Source: Pseudomonadota bacterium
GTDB taxonomy: Bacteria; Pseudomonadota; Alphaproteobacteria; Rhizobiales; Beijerinckiaceae
Assembly: GCA_021780015.1 (NCBI GenBank)
Contig: JAJXZN010000280.1
Span: forward strand, 1 to 7,198
Direction of reading: 5' to 3'
DNA length: 7,198 bases
Shown piece after piece: positions 1 through 6,313 of the stretch. Numbering within the stretch: the stretch's first letter is position 1; each line of letters begins with the position of its first letter. The position numbers and the translations under genes are program-made. A model generated the notes under the pieces. That model saw nothing but the letters and a program-made list of their open reading frames with translations. It was not told where the DNA came from and ran no database searches.

Positions 1-173
1 ACGCTGCCGGCACGGATGCGGAAAATGTCGCCGACCTTGGCCGGCTCCTTCGTTGTCGCGAGATCGATCCCGGCGATCTCCTTGGCGCTCTTGTCTTTGA
101 GCAGATGCGGCACGAGCGGCGATAGATCGAGCCGCTGCGGCGGCTGCGCTTTGAGCGAGAGAACAAGCGTCAC
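1..173 (-). CDS. fhcC: Formyltransferase/hydrolase complex subunit C, N-terminal part (FhcC)
   Basis: This is the first 57 codons of a gene that continues beyond the left edge. The translation begins MTLVLSLKAQPPQRLDLSPL and runs on through KEIAGIDLATTKEPAKVGDIFRI. The LDLSPL and KVGDIFRI segments resemble the N terminus of FhcC/FwdC-type proteins, the formylmethanofuran dehydrogenase subunit C family. In that family a beta-helix of glycine-rich repeats follows, but it lies outside this window. The start is GTG at 173-171, overlapping the fhcD stop by four bases (GTGA), with an AAGGAA ribosome site eight bases upstream inside fhcD. No ATG occurs nearby in this frame. Position directly after fhcD, in the known fhc gene order, is the strongest support. 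FhcC has a mainly structural role in the Fhc complex and contacts the methanofuran analogue; that is family knowledge, not visible here. Confidence 0.85.
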   Translation of the reverse strand, partial: MTLVLSLKAQPPQRLDLSPLVPHLLKDKSAKEIAGIDLATTKEPAKVGDIFRIRAGS

Positions 174-1078
174 GGCGCCAATTCCTTCAGGTGAAAATGG
201 AAGGGTCCGAGCTTGCCGCCATAATTGCCAGCGCTGACGCGGCGTGCGCCTTTCTTCGGGCCGAGCTTGACGATGGCGGCGAGGCCAACGCGCATGGCGT
301 CGGCAACCGCGGCTTCGGTCAATCCGTCGATGACGATTTCGAGCACACAGCCGAGATCGTCGTCGAGTGCGGTCGCGACTTGGCCGCGCAGGGTCGGGCA
401 GAAGGCATCGTTGGTCGAGGCATGCAGCACTTTGTAGCGCGAGCCGACCTTCGAGCCGGAGCGCACGATGCCGCCGGGGAAGGGCATGATCGCGCCCTTG
501 ACCTTCTCCATCTGCTCGACCGCGGCTTCCGCGGCGCGCAGCGTCGATTCGTAATCGGCGCCGCAGATGAGCAGATTGCCGCCGCCGACGGCGCCTTTGG
601 TCAGGCCGACCGTCGCCTCGCAGAGGAATTCGCCGTCCATCACCGGGATGCGCCAGAAATGCCGGCCGCCGAATTTTTTCGAGATCTGCCAGCCGTCGCC
701 GAAATAGCGCAGGAGATCGCCGAGCTTCATTTCATCCGATGCGGTCAAGTCGGCAAAACAGGCCGAGCCGGGCGAGGTCAGCACGCATTGGCCGACGCGG
801 TTCGTCAACTGATTCTGCAACTCGTTCGAGGACATGGCGAAGATGAGTACGCGCACGCCCGGCCGTCCGTCCGGCGTATCGCGCGGGTCGACCTCGCCGT
901 CGATTCCCGCCTCGACGCCGCAGCCGATGACCGACGTCGCAAAGCCCGTCATCGTCACGGCCGCCTGACGCGCCCATTTGCGGTTCGGCCCGGTGATCAA
1001 AAGCGCCGTGCCGCGCATCGGGAAAGCTTCGGCGAAGCTGTCGTCGATGCGCACGCCGTTGCGGGTTATCCCTGGCAT
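170..1078 (-). CDS. fhcD: Formylmethanofuran:tetrahydromethanopterin formyltransferase (FhcD/Ftr)
   Basis: This 302-residue cytoplasmic enzyme is the formyltransferase of the bacterial Fhc complex. In the oxidative direction it transfers the formyl group from N5-formyl-(dephospho)H4MPT to the methanofuran analogue. The length matches the Ftr family (about 300 residues). Characteristic segments are DDSFAEAFPMRGTALLITG at residues 12-30, VGLTKGAVGGGNLLICG in the middle, MPFPGGIVRSGSKVGS near residues 198-213, and the C-terminal LGPFHFHLKEL. The ATG at 1078 has a GAGGAGG site four bases upstream, so the start is secure even though it lies inside fhcA with a 13-nt overlap. At the other end its TGA overlaps the fhcC GTG by four bases. 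Both overlaps point to coupled translation of complex subunits. No truncation or frameshift was seen. Assignment is by recognised sequence style plus the flanking fhcA and fhcC. Confidence 0.96.
   Translation of the reverse strand: MPGITRNGVRIDDSFAEAFPMRGTALLITGPNRKWARQAAVTMTGFATSVIGCGVEAGIDGEVDPRDTPDGRPGVRVLIFAMSSNELQNQLTNRVGQCVLTSPGSACFADLTASDEMKLGDLLRYFGDGWQISKKFGGRHFWRIPVMDGEFLCEATVGLTKGAVGGGNLLICGADYESTLRAAEAAVEQMEKVKGAIMPFPGGIVRSGSKVGSRYKVLHASTNDAFCPTLRGQVATALDDDLGCVLEIVIDGLTEAAVADAMRVGLAAIVKLGPKKGARRVSAGNYGGKLGPFHFHLKELAP
182..187 (-). promoter_or_regulatory. Ribosome binding site for fhcC
   Basis: AAGGAA on the minus strand lies eight bases before the GTG at 173 and inside the 3' end of fhcD. 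It is the main reason to accept a GTG start, because no ATG is available in that frame. The site also suggests translational coupling between fhcD and fhcC. Confidence 0.6.
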
Positions 1079-2703
1079 GCAACCTCCTCAAAGGCATGGT
1101 CGACACCGATCGCGTGCTCGGGCACTTTGAACAGATCGCGCGAGAGGCCATAAACCTCGTCGTAATAGCGCGACAAGCGGCGGTCGATATTGGAATCATA
1201 GGCGGGCCGCGCGGTGAGTGCGCGGCCGGTGCGGTAATGGGTGATCTGGCCGTCGCGGACGACCAGATCGCCGTCCTTGAAGACGAGATGGGCGTGGCGG
1301 AAAGCCCGCGCCCGGTCGGCCGGATCGTCGTCATAAACCGCGACATCGGCGAGCGCGCCGGGCGTCAGATGGCCGCGATCCTTGAGGCCGAGGAGCTTTG
1401 CCGGCGCGACGCGCGTCATAGTGGCGATCTCGCTGAACGTATATTCGCGCGCAATCGACGCCAGCGTCGTCAGCTCTGCCGCCTCCTTTGGAATGTCGGC
1501 GAGCCATTTGTTGCGCAGATCGCGGCTCATGATCAGCGCGAAGAGATCGGGATAGGTCGTATAGGGCGCGCCGTTCGGATGATCGGTGGTGAAGAAGACC
1601 TGCGCCGGATTGGTGATGAGCAGGAAGAGCTCGAGCCCAGCCGCCCATTGGATCGCATTGTAGAAGCTCTCGGCCTTGTAGAGATAGGGCACGACGCCGG
1701 CGCCATTGACCTCGCCGTCGAAGATCACCGATTTGCGCGGCTTGGCGGTGCCGACCGAAGCGAACTGACGAATGACGTCGCAGGAGATCGTGACCGTCTG
1801 CCGGAACATCACGCTGCCGACGTCGATCGTGACGTTGGGTGTCGTGTTGACGGCGGCGGCAAGCTGCGCCGCGGCCGAGGAGAAGCCGCGCTTGCCTTCC
1901 TTGCCATAGGCATAGAATTGCAGATGCGCGAGATGCAGCGGCTTGCCGTTCGCGGCTTGCAAGGTCCGCAGCGCGGTATCGACATTGCCGCCGATGCCGA
2001 GGTTGTTGGTGTGGAGGTGCAGCGGGTGGGCGATGCCGATGTCCATCACGCCCTGCTGCAAGGCCTCGGTAATCTGGCGCGAGGTGACGCCATAGAACGG
2101 GACCGTATCGTCGAGGTCGTAGGTGCGGGCGTTGTCGGCGAAGGCGACCGAGCCGCCGGGGTTGATGCTCTTGATGCCGAGGCCCTTCGTCTGCGCCAGC
2201 GCCGAGGCGAGATAATCGGCGATGGCCGTGCGATTGCCTCCCTCGCGCAGAAGGTTGAGCAGGAAATCATCTTCGCCGACGACGGTGAGGATGCCCTTGT
2301 CGACGATCGGAATGTCGGCGAGTTCGAGATGCGAATGCAGCGCCGTATGCGTCGGCACGGCCGGCTCGATGACGGTGGTGAAGCCCATTGCAGCATAGCG
2401 GCAGCCGGTCTCGAACGTCGACCAGCCAGCGGTCGAAAGCGGCGTCTCGGCCGGGCGCGCGACATGGGCGCGATGGTTCTCCGGCAGCAGCAGGCGGGCG
2501 GTGTTCACATTGCCGCCGGCGATATGCGAATGGATGTCGATCGCCCCGGCCATGACGATCTTGCCGGAGACGTCGAAGACCTCGTCCGGCGTTTCGCCGT
2601 GCGGCGCCTCAATGATGCGCGAATCTCTGATCCAGATGTCGCCGACGCCGTCCCGCCCGTTGGCGGGATCGACGACATGGCCGCCGGCCAGGCGTATCAA
2701 CAT
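1066..2703 (-). CDS. fhcA: Formyltransferase/hydrolase complex subunit A, metal-dependent formyl hydrolase (FhcA)
   Basis: This 545-residue protein belongs to the amidohydrolase (dihydroorotase-like) family and is homologous to FwdA/FmdA. In bacteria it hydrolyses the formylated methanofuran analogue to formate. The expected dinuclear metal site can be read. HxH (H58, H60) lies in DIHSHIAGGN. K178 in GLGIKSINPGG is the candidate carboxylated lysine. H229 and H231 lie in HPLHLHTNN, and H257 and H260 in PLHLAHLQFYAYG. D374 followed by H375 in FFTTDHPNGAPYTTYP is the candidate catalytic aspartate. An N-terminal beta-sandwich half (residues 1-50) precedes the barrel, and the C-terminal strand region (GHLTPGALADVAVYDDDP) closes it, as usual for the superfamily. 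The start ATG follows an AAAGGAAA site nine bases upstream. It begins three bases after the fhcB stop and overlaps fhcD by 13 nt. Metal identity and lysine carboxylation are inferred from the archaeal enzyme. Confidence 0.97.
   Translation of the reverse strand: MLIRLAGGHVVDPANGRDGVGDIWIRDSRIIEAPHGETPDEVFDVSGKIVMAGAIDIHSHIAGGNVNTARLLLPENHRAHVARPAETPLSTAGWSTFETGCRYAAMGFTTVIEPAVPTHTALHSHLELADIPIVDKGILTVVGEDDFLLNLLREGGNRTAIADYLASALAQTKGLGIKSINPGGSVAFADNARTYDLDDTVPFYGVTSRQITEALQQGVMDIGIAHPLHLHTNNLGIGGNVDTALRTLQAANGKPLHLAHLQFYAYGKEGKRGFSSAAAQLAAAVNTTPNVTIDVGSVMFRQTVTISCDVIRQFASVGTAKPRKSVIFDGEVNGAGVVPYLYKAESFYNAIQWAAGLELFLLITNPAQVFFTTDHPNGAPYTTYPDLFALIMSRDLRNKWLADIPKEAAELTTLASIAREYTFSEIATMTRVAPAKLLGLKDRGHLTPGALADVAVYDDDPADRARAFRHAHLVFKDGDLVVRDGQITHYRTGRALTARPAYDSNIDRRLSRYYDEVYGLSRDLFKVPEHAIGVDHAFEEVACQG
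1083..1089 (-). promoter_or_regulatory. Strong ribosome binding site for fhcD, inside fhcA
   Basis: GAGGAGG on the minus strand sits four bases upstream of the fhcD ATG and within the last codons of fhcA. It fixes the fhcD start and the 13-nt overlap. A strong internal site would let FhcD be made by fresh initiation as well as by coupling to FhcA. Confidence 0.75.
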
Positions 2704-2706
2704 GCC

Positions 2707-3792
2707 TCAGTTTCCTTTCAGATGTTCGCTGATGAGGCCGATCACCGCGTCAACTCGCGGCGCTTCGCTCGCCGTCGTGGCGGATGTCGCAGTGAAGCTT
2801 GCGACGTCGCGTGCCCATTCGATGGCATCGTGATCTTGTCCCGGCGCGCCGACCTCGATCTGCACTTTCGGCGGATAGGAAAATGTCGTGCCGGGTGCGG
2901 CGAGCGCAATGAAGGGCACCTTGCGCCGCCAGTTCGGCGTCGCCGCGCCATAGGCCGAAATCCACAGCGCCGCATCGGCCTCGCCGGTATCGACGAGGCG
3001 GTTGGCGTCGAAGCGCCAGATGTCGTGCTCGGGATAGCCGCGGCCGAAGCCGGTGCGGATCGGAAAGCCAGTCATCCAGCCCGATGTCTGCAAGACGCCG
3101 ACGCCGTTCTGCGCCGGACCGAACGCAAGATTGGTGAAGCGGGTCTTCTGATTGAGATCGAGCACGAGTCCGCTCAAGGCTTCGATGGTCAGTTCGTCGA
3201 GCGATTCGGCCGACCAGACGGCGGCGCCGAAATGCGCCGCTTTCAAATTTTCGGCGAGTTCGGCCAAGCTTTTGGCCAAGGCCCCGCCAAGGCGGCTCTT
3301 ACGCCCGGCGACCGCGGCGCGCAGCCCGGCGACCGCGAGAGGCAATTGATCGGCGCCGACGCCGATGTGAGTCGCGCCGATCGCGGCGGCGGCAGCCGGC
3401 TCGCCGCCGAGCCAGAAAATTTTGCGCGCCGCCTTGTCGGGGCTGAGCCGCGGCGGCGCGGCCAGCGCCAGCCTTTCGGCAAGTTCGGGCCAAAGCACGG
3501 TCAGGCGCGGGCCGACGAGCAGCACGAGATCGGCGCGGATGCGGACGTCATTCGCCGTCGTCACCATGCGGCCGGCCTGGCGCAAAACGCCGACATCGCG
3601 CAGCAGCGCATCGCTCGCGGCATGGTCATAGGCGCCGTGCAATTTCTCGGCGAGAAGGATCGCCGCGCGCGCGCCGGCGACATCGGTCTGCAAGCCGGCG
3701 ACCAAAGGCAGCCGCGCGCCGTCGAGCAGCCGCGCCGCCTCCGCGGCCGCCGCCTCGAGCGGGACCGCCGTGCCATCAACATAAGCCGTCAT
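2707..3792 (-). CDS. fhcB: Formyltransferase/hydrolase complex subunit B, non-redox FwdB/FmdB homologue (FhcB)
   Basis: This 361-residue protein is homologous to the molybdopterin-type subunit of archaeal formylmethanofuran dehydrogenase (FwdB/FmdB). Supporting segments include LPLVAGLQTDVAGARAAILL near residue 30, RADLVLLVGPRLTVLWPELA near residue 86, FTNLAFGPAQNGVGVLQTSG near residue 221 and GEADAALWISAYG near residue 272. The archaeal subunit carries an iron-sulfur cluster and a tungsten or molybdenum site held by cysteines. I find no cysteine anywhere in this translation, so those sites cannot be built, and the protein is shorter than FwdB. The known bacterial complex likewise performs no redox step here, and FhcB is thought to act as scaffold. 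ATG at 3792 follows a GAGGA site four bases upstream. It lies 46 nt after the dehydratase-like gene and 3 nt before fhcA, in the same frame as fhcA. Confidence 0.94.
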   Translation of the reverse strand: MTAYVDGTAVPLEAAAAEAARLLDGARLPLVAGLQTDVAGARAAILLAEKLHGAYDHAASDALLRDVGVLRQAGRMVTTANDVRIRADLVLLVGPRLTVLWPELAERLALAAPPRLSPDKAARKIFWLGGEPAAAAAIGATHIGVGADQLPLAVAGLRAAVAGRKSRLGGALAKSLAELAENLKAAHFGAAVWSAESLDELTIEALSGLVLDLNQKTRFTNLAFGPAQNGVGVLQTSGWMTGFPIRTGFGRGYPEHDIWRFDANRLVDTGEADAALWISAYGAATPNWRRKVPFIALAAPGTTFSYPPKVQIEVGAPGQDHDAIEWARDVASFTATSATTASEAPRVDAVIGLISEHLKGN

Positions 3793-3838
3793 TTAGTCCT
3801 CACGTCGTCGCGACCGCGATCCGAGGTCATGGAGAGAG

Positions 3839-4225
3839 TTAGTCTTTGTCGTATTTGATATAGGCGAAGCGCTGATCCTCAGCCGGCGTGCCTTCGAGTG
3901 CCGAACCGTCCTTGCCCGGCTGCCAATGCACGACCTCCTCGATCTTCTTCGCCAATTGGAAATCTTTGTCGGTAATGCCCTTGGCGGCGTGGTTCTTCAA
4001 GCGGACTTCAACCCAGGCGTAAGACGCTGTGATGTCGGGATGATGCCAGGCGGCCTCGGCGAGGTGGCCGACCGTGTTGATCACCATCAGCGTGCCTTTC
4101 CAGCTGTGGGTGCGGTATTTCCGTCTTATCCAGCCGTCTTCATAGTGCCAATGCGGCAATTCGCGTTCAAGGCGTGCCTTGATCTCGGCTTCGTCATAGG
4201 TGCGTTCGTGTTGACGTTCGCTCAT
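3839..4225 (-). CDS. Pterin-4a-carbinolamine dehydratase-like protein
   Basis: This 128-residue protein carries the family signature: E57, then HHPD at 61-64, Y69 and W71 with ITASYAWVEVRL, H79 in KNHAAKGITDKD, and D86/D88. PCD/DcoH enzymes dehydrate 4a-hydroxytetrahydropterins to quinonoid dihydropterins during turnover of pterin-dependent hydroxylases. The usual length is about 100 residues. Here a polar C-terminal stretch from about residue 100 to 128 (GKDGSALEGTPAEDQRF) is extra. No hydroxylase gene is adjacent. Instead the gene opens the fhc operon, 46 nt before fhcB, so a role with the H4MPT pterin is suggested: synthesis, repair of a hydrated pterin, or a structural role. That role is inference only. 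The ATG has an excellent GGAGGAGG site seven bases upstream. No signal peptide or membrane segment is visible, so it should be cytoplasmic. Confidence 0.88.
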   Translation of the reverse strand: MSERQHERTYDEAEIKARLERELPHWHYEDGWIRRKYRTHSWKGTLMVINTVGHLAEAAWHHPDITASYAWVEVRLKNHAAKGITDKDFQLAKKIEEVVHWQPGKDGSALEGTPAEDQRFAYIKYDKD

Positions 4226-4232
4226 CTCAAAG

Positions 4233-4240
4233 CCTCCTCC
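4233..4240 (-). promoter_or_regulatory. Strong ribosome binding site for the dehydratase-like gene
   Basis: GGAGGAGG on the minus strand lies seven bases before the ATG at 4225. It is the longest Shine-Dalgarno match in the window and marks the leading gene of the fhc operon, setting that start with confidence. Confidence 0.75.
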
Positions 4241-4296
4241 GCGGCGCGCACTATGGCAATATCGATGTTATAGGTCCAGTCTGGCGCGTTTCGTTG

Positions 4297-4363
4297 AGCG
4301 GCGTATAAGGAGCGGCTTGCGCGCCTGCCATATGGGCGTGATGAAGCCTCTGTAAGCGGCGTA
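4297..4363 (+). repeat. Short direct repeat AGCGGCGTA in the divergent promoter region
   Basis: The 9-mer AGCGGCGTA occurs at 4297-4305 and again at 4355-4363, with a shorter AGCGGC copy at 4311-4316. The first copy overlaps a TATAAG candidate -10. The copies could be binding sites for a regulator, but a 9-bp match in a GC-rich 163-bp stretch may well be chance. Confidence 0.25.
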
Positions 4364-4388
4364 GCGTTCTCATTAGGTTGAAGGCGAA

Positions 4389-5426
4389 ATGCAAACTCGC
4401 GTGTCGGTCCAGACCTCCGCCCGTCTTCACCTCGGATTTTTCGATCTCAATGGGGTGCTTGGCCGCCGTTTCGGCAGTTTCGGCATGGCAATCGACCGGC
4501 CCGTCACCGCGCTGACGATCAGCCGCGCCGCGGAAAATCTTGTCGAAGGGCCGGATGCCGAGCGCGTCGGCGCGCATGTCGAGAGGCTGCGCCGGCATCT
4601 TGGCCTGAGCGCGGCCTATCGCGTGCGGATCGAGGAGGCCATTCCGGCGCATACGGGTCTCGGTTCGGGGACACAGCTTGCCTTCGCCTTGGCCGCGGGG
4701 CTGCGCCGGCTCGAAGGCCTGCCGGAGGATTTTGCCGGCGATGCGCTGCTGCTGCAGCGGGGCGGCCGCTCGGGCATCGGCGCGGCTCTCTTCTCGCGCG
4801 GCGGGCTTGTCGTCGATGGCGGCCATGGCCCCAATACGGTGCTGCCGCCGGTGCTTAGCCATCTGCCGTTCCCGGAGGACTGGCGGGTCATTCTGGTCAT
4901 GGACAGCGGCTTCGAGGGCGTACATGGCGCCGACGAAAGGGCCGCCTTCGCCGCTCTGCCCAAATTTTCGGCGACTGCCGCGGCGGACATCTGCCATCGG
5001 TTGCTGATGCAGGCCCTGCCGGCCTTGGTCGAGCGGGACCTGCCGCAGTTCGGCCGGGCCGTCAGCCATATTCAGGCAATTCTCGGCGATTATTTCGCTC
5101 CGGCCCAGGGCGGAGAACGCTACACAAGCACTGCCGTTGCCGCCGTGATGGCGCGGCTCGCCCATCATGGCGCCGAAGGCATCGGTCAAAGCTCCTGGGG
5201 GCCGACCGGCTTTGCCTTTGCCGCCAGCGACGATGAAGCGCAGAGACTTGTCCGCCGGGTTCGGGAAGAAAGGCCGGCGCAGACGACGGGGAACGGGGGC
5301 GAACCGGTCTTGGTCATTTGCAAAGCCATCAATCACGGCGCCAAAATCACGCTAAATTCACCCGCCCAAGATTTAAGAAGCGCGCCGGACCCATCGGGCG
5401 CCGAAGACCTACAGGGAATCAAATAA
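4389..5426 (+). CDS. mptG: Beta-ribofuranosylaminobenzene 5'-phosphate synthase (beta-RFAP synthase)
   Basis: This 345-residue enzyme of the GHMP-kinase superfamily condenses PRPP with a 4-aminobenzoate-type substrate, releasing CO2 and pyrophosphate. This is the first committed step of methanopterin synthesis, and the methylotroph gene has been called orf4. Visible motifs are the N-terminal SARLHLGFFDLNG (10-22), the glycine-rich GHMP loop PAHTGLGSGTQ (86-96), SGIGAALFSRGGLVVDGG (128-145), the MDSGFEGVHGADE segment (171-183), and the late GQSSWGPTGFAF motif (267-278). The core seems to end near NHGAKI (residue 320). About 25 further polar residues follow, rich in P, D and S, and lead into the overlap with mtdB. 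ATG at 4389 follows an AAGG motif. It is the first gene of the rightward operon, and its TAA shares one base with the mtdB ATG (TAATG). No damage was seen. Confidence 0.92.
   Translation: MQTRVSVQTSARLHLGFFDLNGVLGRRFGSFGMAIDRPVTALTISRAAENLVEGPDAERVGAHVERLRRHLGLSAAYRVRIEEAIPAHTGLGSGTQLAFALAAGLRRLEGLPEDFAGDALLLQRGGRSGIGAALFSRGGLVVDGGHGPNTVLPPVLSHLPFPEDWRVILVMDSGFEGVHGADERAAFAALPKFSATAAADICHRLLMQALPALVERDLPQFGRAVSHIQAILGDYFAPAQGGERYTSTAVAAVMARLAHHGAEGIGQSSWGPTGFAFAASDDEAQRLVRRVREERPAQTTGNGGEPVLVICKAINHGAKITLNSPAQDLRSAPDPSGAEDLQGIK
5413..5417 (+). promoter_or_regulatory. Ribosome binding site for mtdB
   Basis: AGGGA lies eight bases before the ATG at 5426 and inside the end of mptG. It favours this start over an in-frame upstream ATG at 5318, which would add 36 basic residues absent from the MtdB family. 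Together with the TAATG junction it indicates coupled translation. Confidence 0.65.
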
Positions 5427-6313
5427 TGGCCAAGCTCATTCTGCACATGCTCAGCCCGCTGAAACATATGAGCCCGTTCGACGTGAACATGGCACTCGAC
5501 GCCGGCTATGATTCGGTGACGCCCTATACCAATGTCACGCTCGACGAGATCGAGCCGCTCGTGCAGGACGCGATGTTTTCGCGCTCGCCGCGCGATGCCG
5601 TGCGCACCGGCGTCTTCATCGGCGGCAAGGATGCGATTCAGGCCCTCGATATGGTCGAGAAGGCCAAAAAGACCCTGCTCAAGCCGTTCGAGATTTCGAT
5701 CTTCGCCGATCCCGCGGGCTCCTTTACGACGGCGGCGGCGATGGTTGCTTGCGTCGAAAAAGTGTTGAAGCAGAAGAAGCAGCGTTCGCTCTCCGGCACC
5801 AAAGTCGTGGTCTATGGCGCCACCGGCGTCGTCGGCTTTTCCTCCGCGGTCATTGCGGCGCTCGAAGGCGCGAAAGTGACGCTCGCCGGCTATAACGGGC
5901 CGGACCGCGTCGAAAAGGCGACCCAGGAGATCCGCAAGCGCTTCGGCGTCGAGACTTTCTTCGCGGACGCCAGCGACCACGACAAGGTGCTCAATCTGCT
6001 CGTCAATTCGGAAATTGCGCTATGCGCGGGCCGGGCCGGCGTGCAGATCCTTTCGGCCGAGGATATCAGCAAGGCGGCGAATCTGCTCGTCTGCGCCGAC
6101 GTCAATGCCGTGCCGCCGCTCGGCATCCAGGGCGTCGACCTGCATGACGACGGCAAGGAATTGCCGGGCGGCAGCCTCGGCATCGGCGCGCTTGCGATCG
6201 GCAATGTGAAATATCAGACCGAGTTCCGCCTGTTCAAAAAGATGGCCACCTCGGATTCGCCGCTCTGCATCGACTTCCGCGACGCGTTCAAACTCGCGCG
6301 CGAGCTTGTCTGA
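5426..6313 (+). CDS. mtdB: NAD(P)-dependent methylene-tetrahydromethanopterin dehydrogenase (MtdB)
   Basis: This 295-residue cytoplasmic enzyme oxidises methylene-H4MPT to methenyl-H4MPT with NAD+ or NADP+, directly after formaldehyde is captured as methylene-H4MPT. The N terminus, MLSPLKHMSPFDVNMALDAG (residues 8-27), is the MtdB type and differs from the MtdA type. It continues with TGVFIGGKDA (61-70) and IFADPAGSFTTAAAMVA (92-108). A Rossmann nucleotide-binding loop follows, VVVYGATGVVGFSSAV (127-142), and then CAGRAGVQILS (200-210), ADVNAVPPLGIQGVD (224-238) and LGIGALAIGNVKYQT (251-265). The length agrees with the family. The start shares one base with the mptG stop and has AGGGA eight bases upstream. 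The stop TGA lies within the start region of the next gene. MtdB feeds the later Fhc step encoded divergently on the left. Cofactor preference cannot be decided from the sequence by eye. Confidence 0.95.
   Translation: MAKLILHMLSPLKHMSPFDVNMALDAGYDSVTPYTNVTLDEIEPLVQDAMFSRSPRDAVRTGVFIGGKDAIQALDMVEKAKKTLLKPFEISIFADPAGSFTTAAAMVACVEKVLKQKKQRSLSGTKVVVYGATGVVGFSSAVIAALEGAKVTLAGYNGPDRVEKATQEIRKRFGVETFFADASDHDKVLNLLVNSEIALCAGRAGVQILSAEDISKAANLLVCADVNAVPPLGIQGVDLHDDGKELPGGSLGIGALAIGNVKYQTEFRLFKKMATSDSPLCIDFRDAFKLARELV

Larger units (their letters stand above)
4226..4388. promoter_or_regulatory. Divergent intergenic region with start signals for both operons
   Basis: This 163-bp gap separates the leftward fhc operon from the rightward cofactor/mtdB operon, so both promoters probably lie here. 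It is visibly less GC-rich than the genes. Candidate -10 elements are TATAAG on the plus strand (4304-4309) and TATAAC on the minus strand (complement of 4267-4272). Neither has a good -35 at about 17 bp, so these are weak calls. An 8-bp palindrome, CCATATGG, lies at 4328-4335, and a 9-bp direct repeat spans 4297-4363. For the plus-strand gene an AAGG motif (4381-4384) stands just before the ATG at 4389. No riboswitch-like or terminator structure was recognised. Confidence 0.45.

Noticed and set aside
191..1153. A 320-codon plus-strand frame over fhcD
   Set aside because: It is antisense to a full-length formyltransferase with conserved motifs. The predicted product is arginine- and alanine-rich and unlike any family I recognise.
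3793..3838. Possible terminator between the dehydratase-like gene and fhcB
   Set aside because: Only a small inverted repeat (TCGCG/CGCGA) with a two-base loop is present, with no T run on the minus strand. The 46-nt gap ends in a ribosome site for fhcB, so transcription probably continues.
1096..3858. A 920-codon open frame on the plus strand, antisense to fhcA and fhcB
   Set aside because: Its product is dominated by R, A, D, E and G with no recognisable domain. It is the mirror of two well-supported genes in a GC-rich genome, and because fhcA and fhcB share one frame the antisense opening runs through both. Codon bias, not coding, explains it.
4251..5336. A 361-codon open frame on the minus strand over mptG
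   Set aside because: It lies antisense to a gene with clear GHMP motifs, has a composition rich in R, A, P and Q, and shows no family features.
5318..5425. Upstream in-frame ATG giving a 36-residue N-terminal extension of MtdB
   Set aside because: The extension is basic, overlaps mptG coding sequence, and is not part of the MtdB family. The ATG at 5426 has a ribosome site and gives the canonical N terminus.
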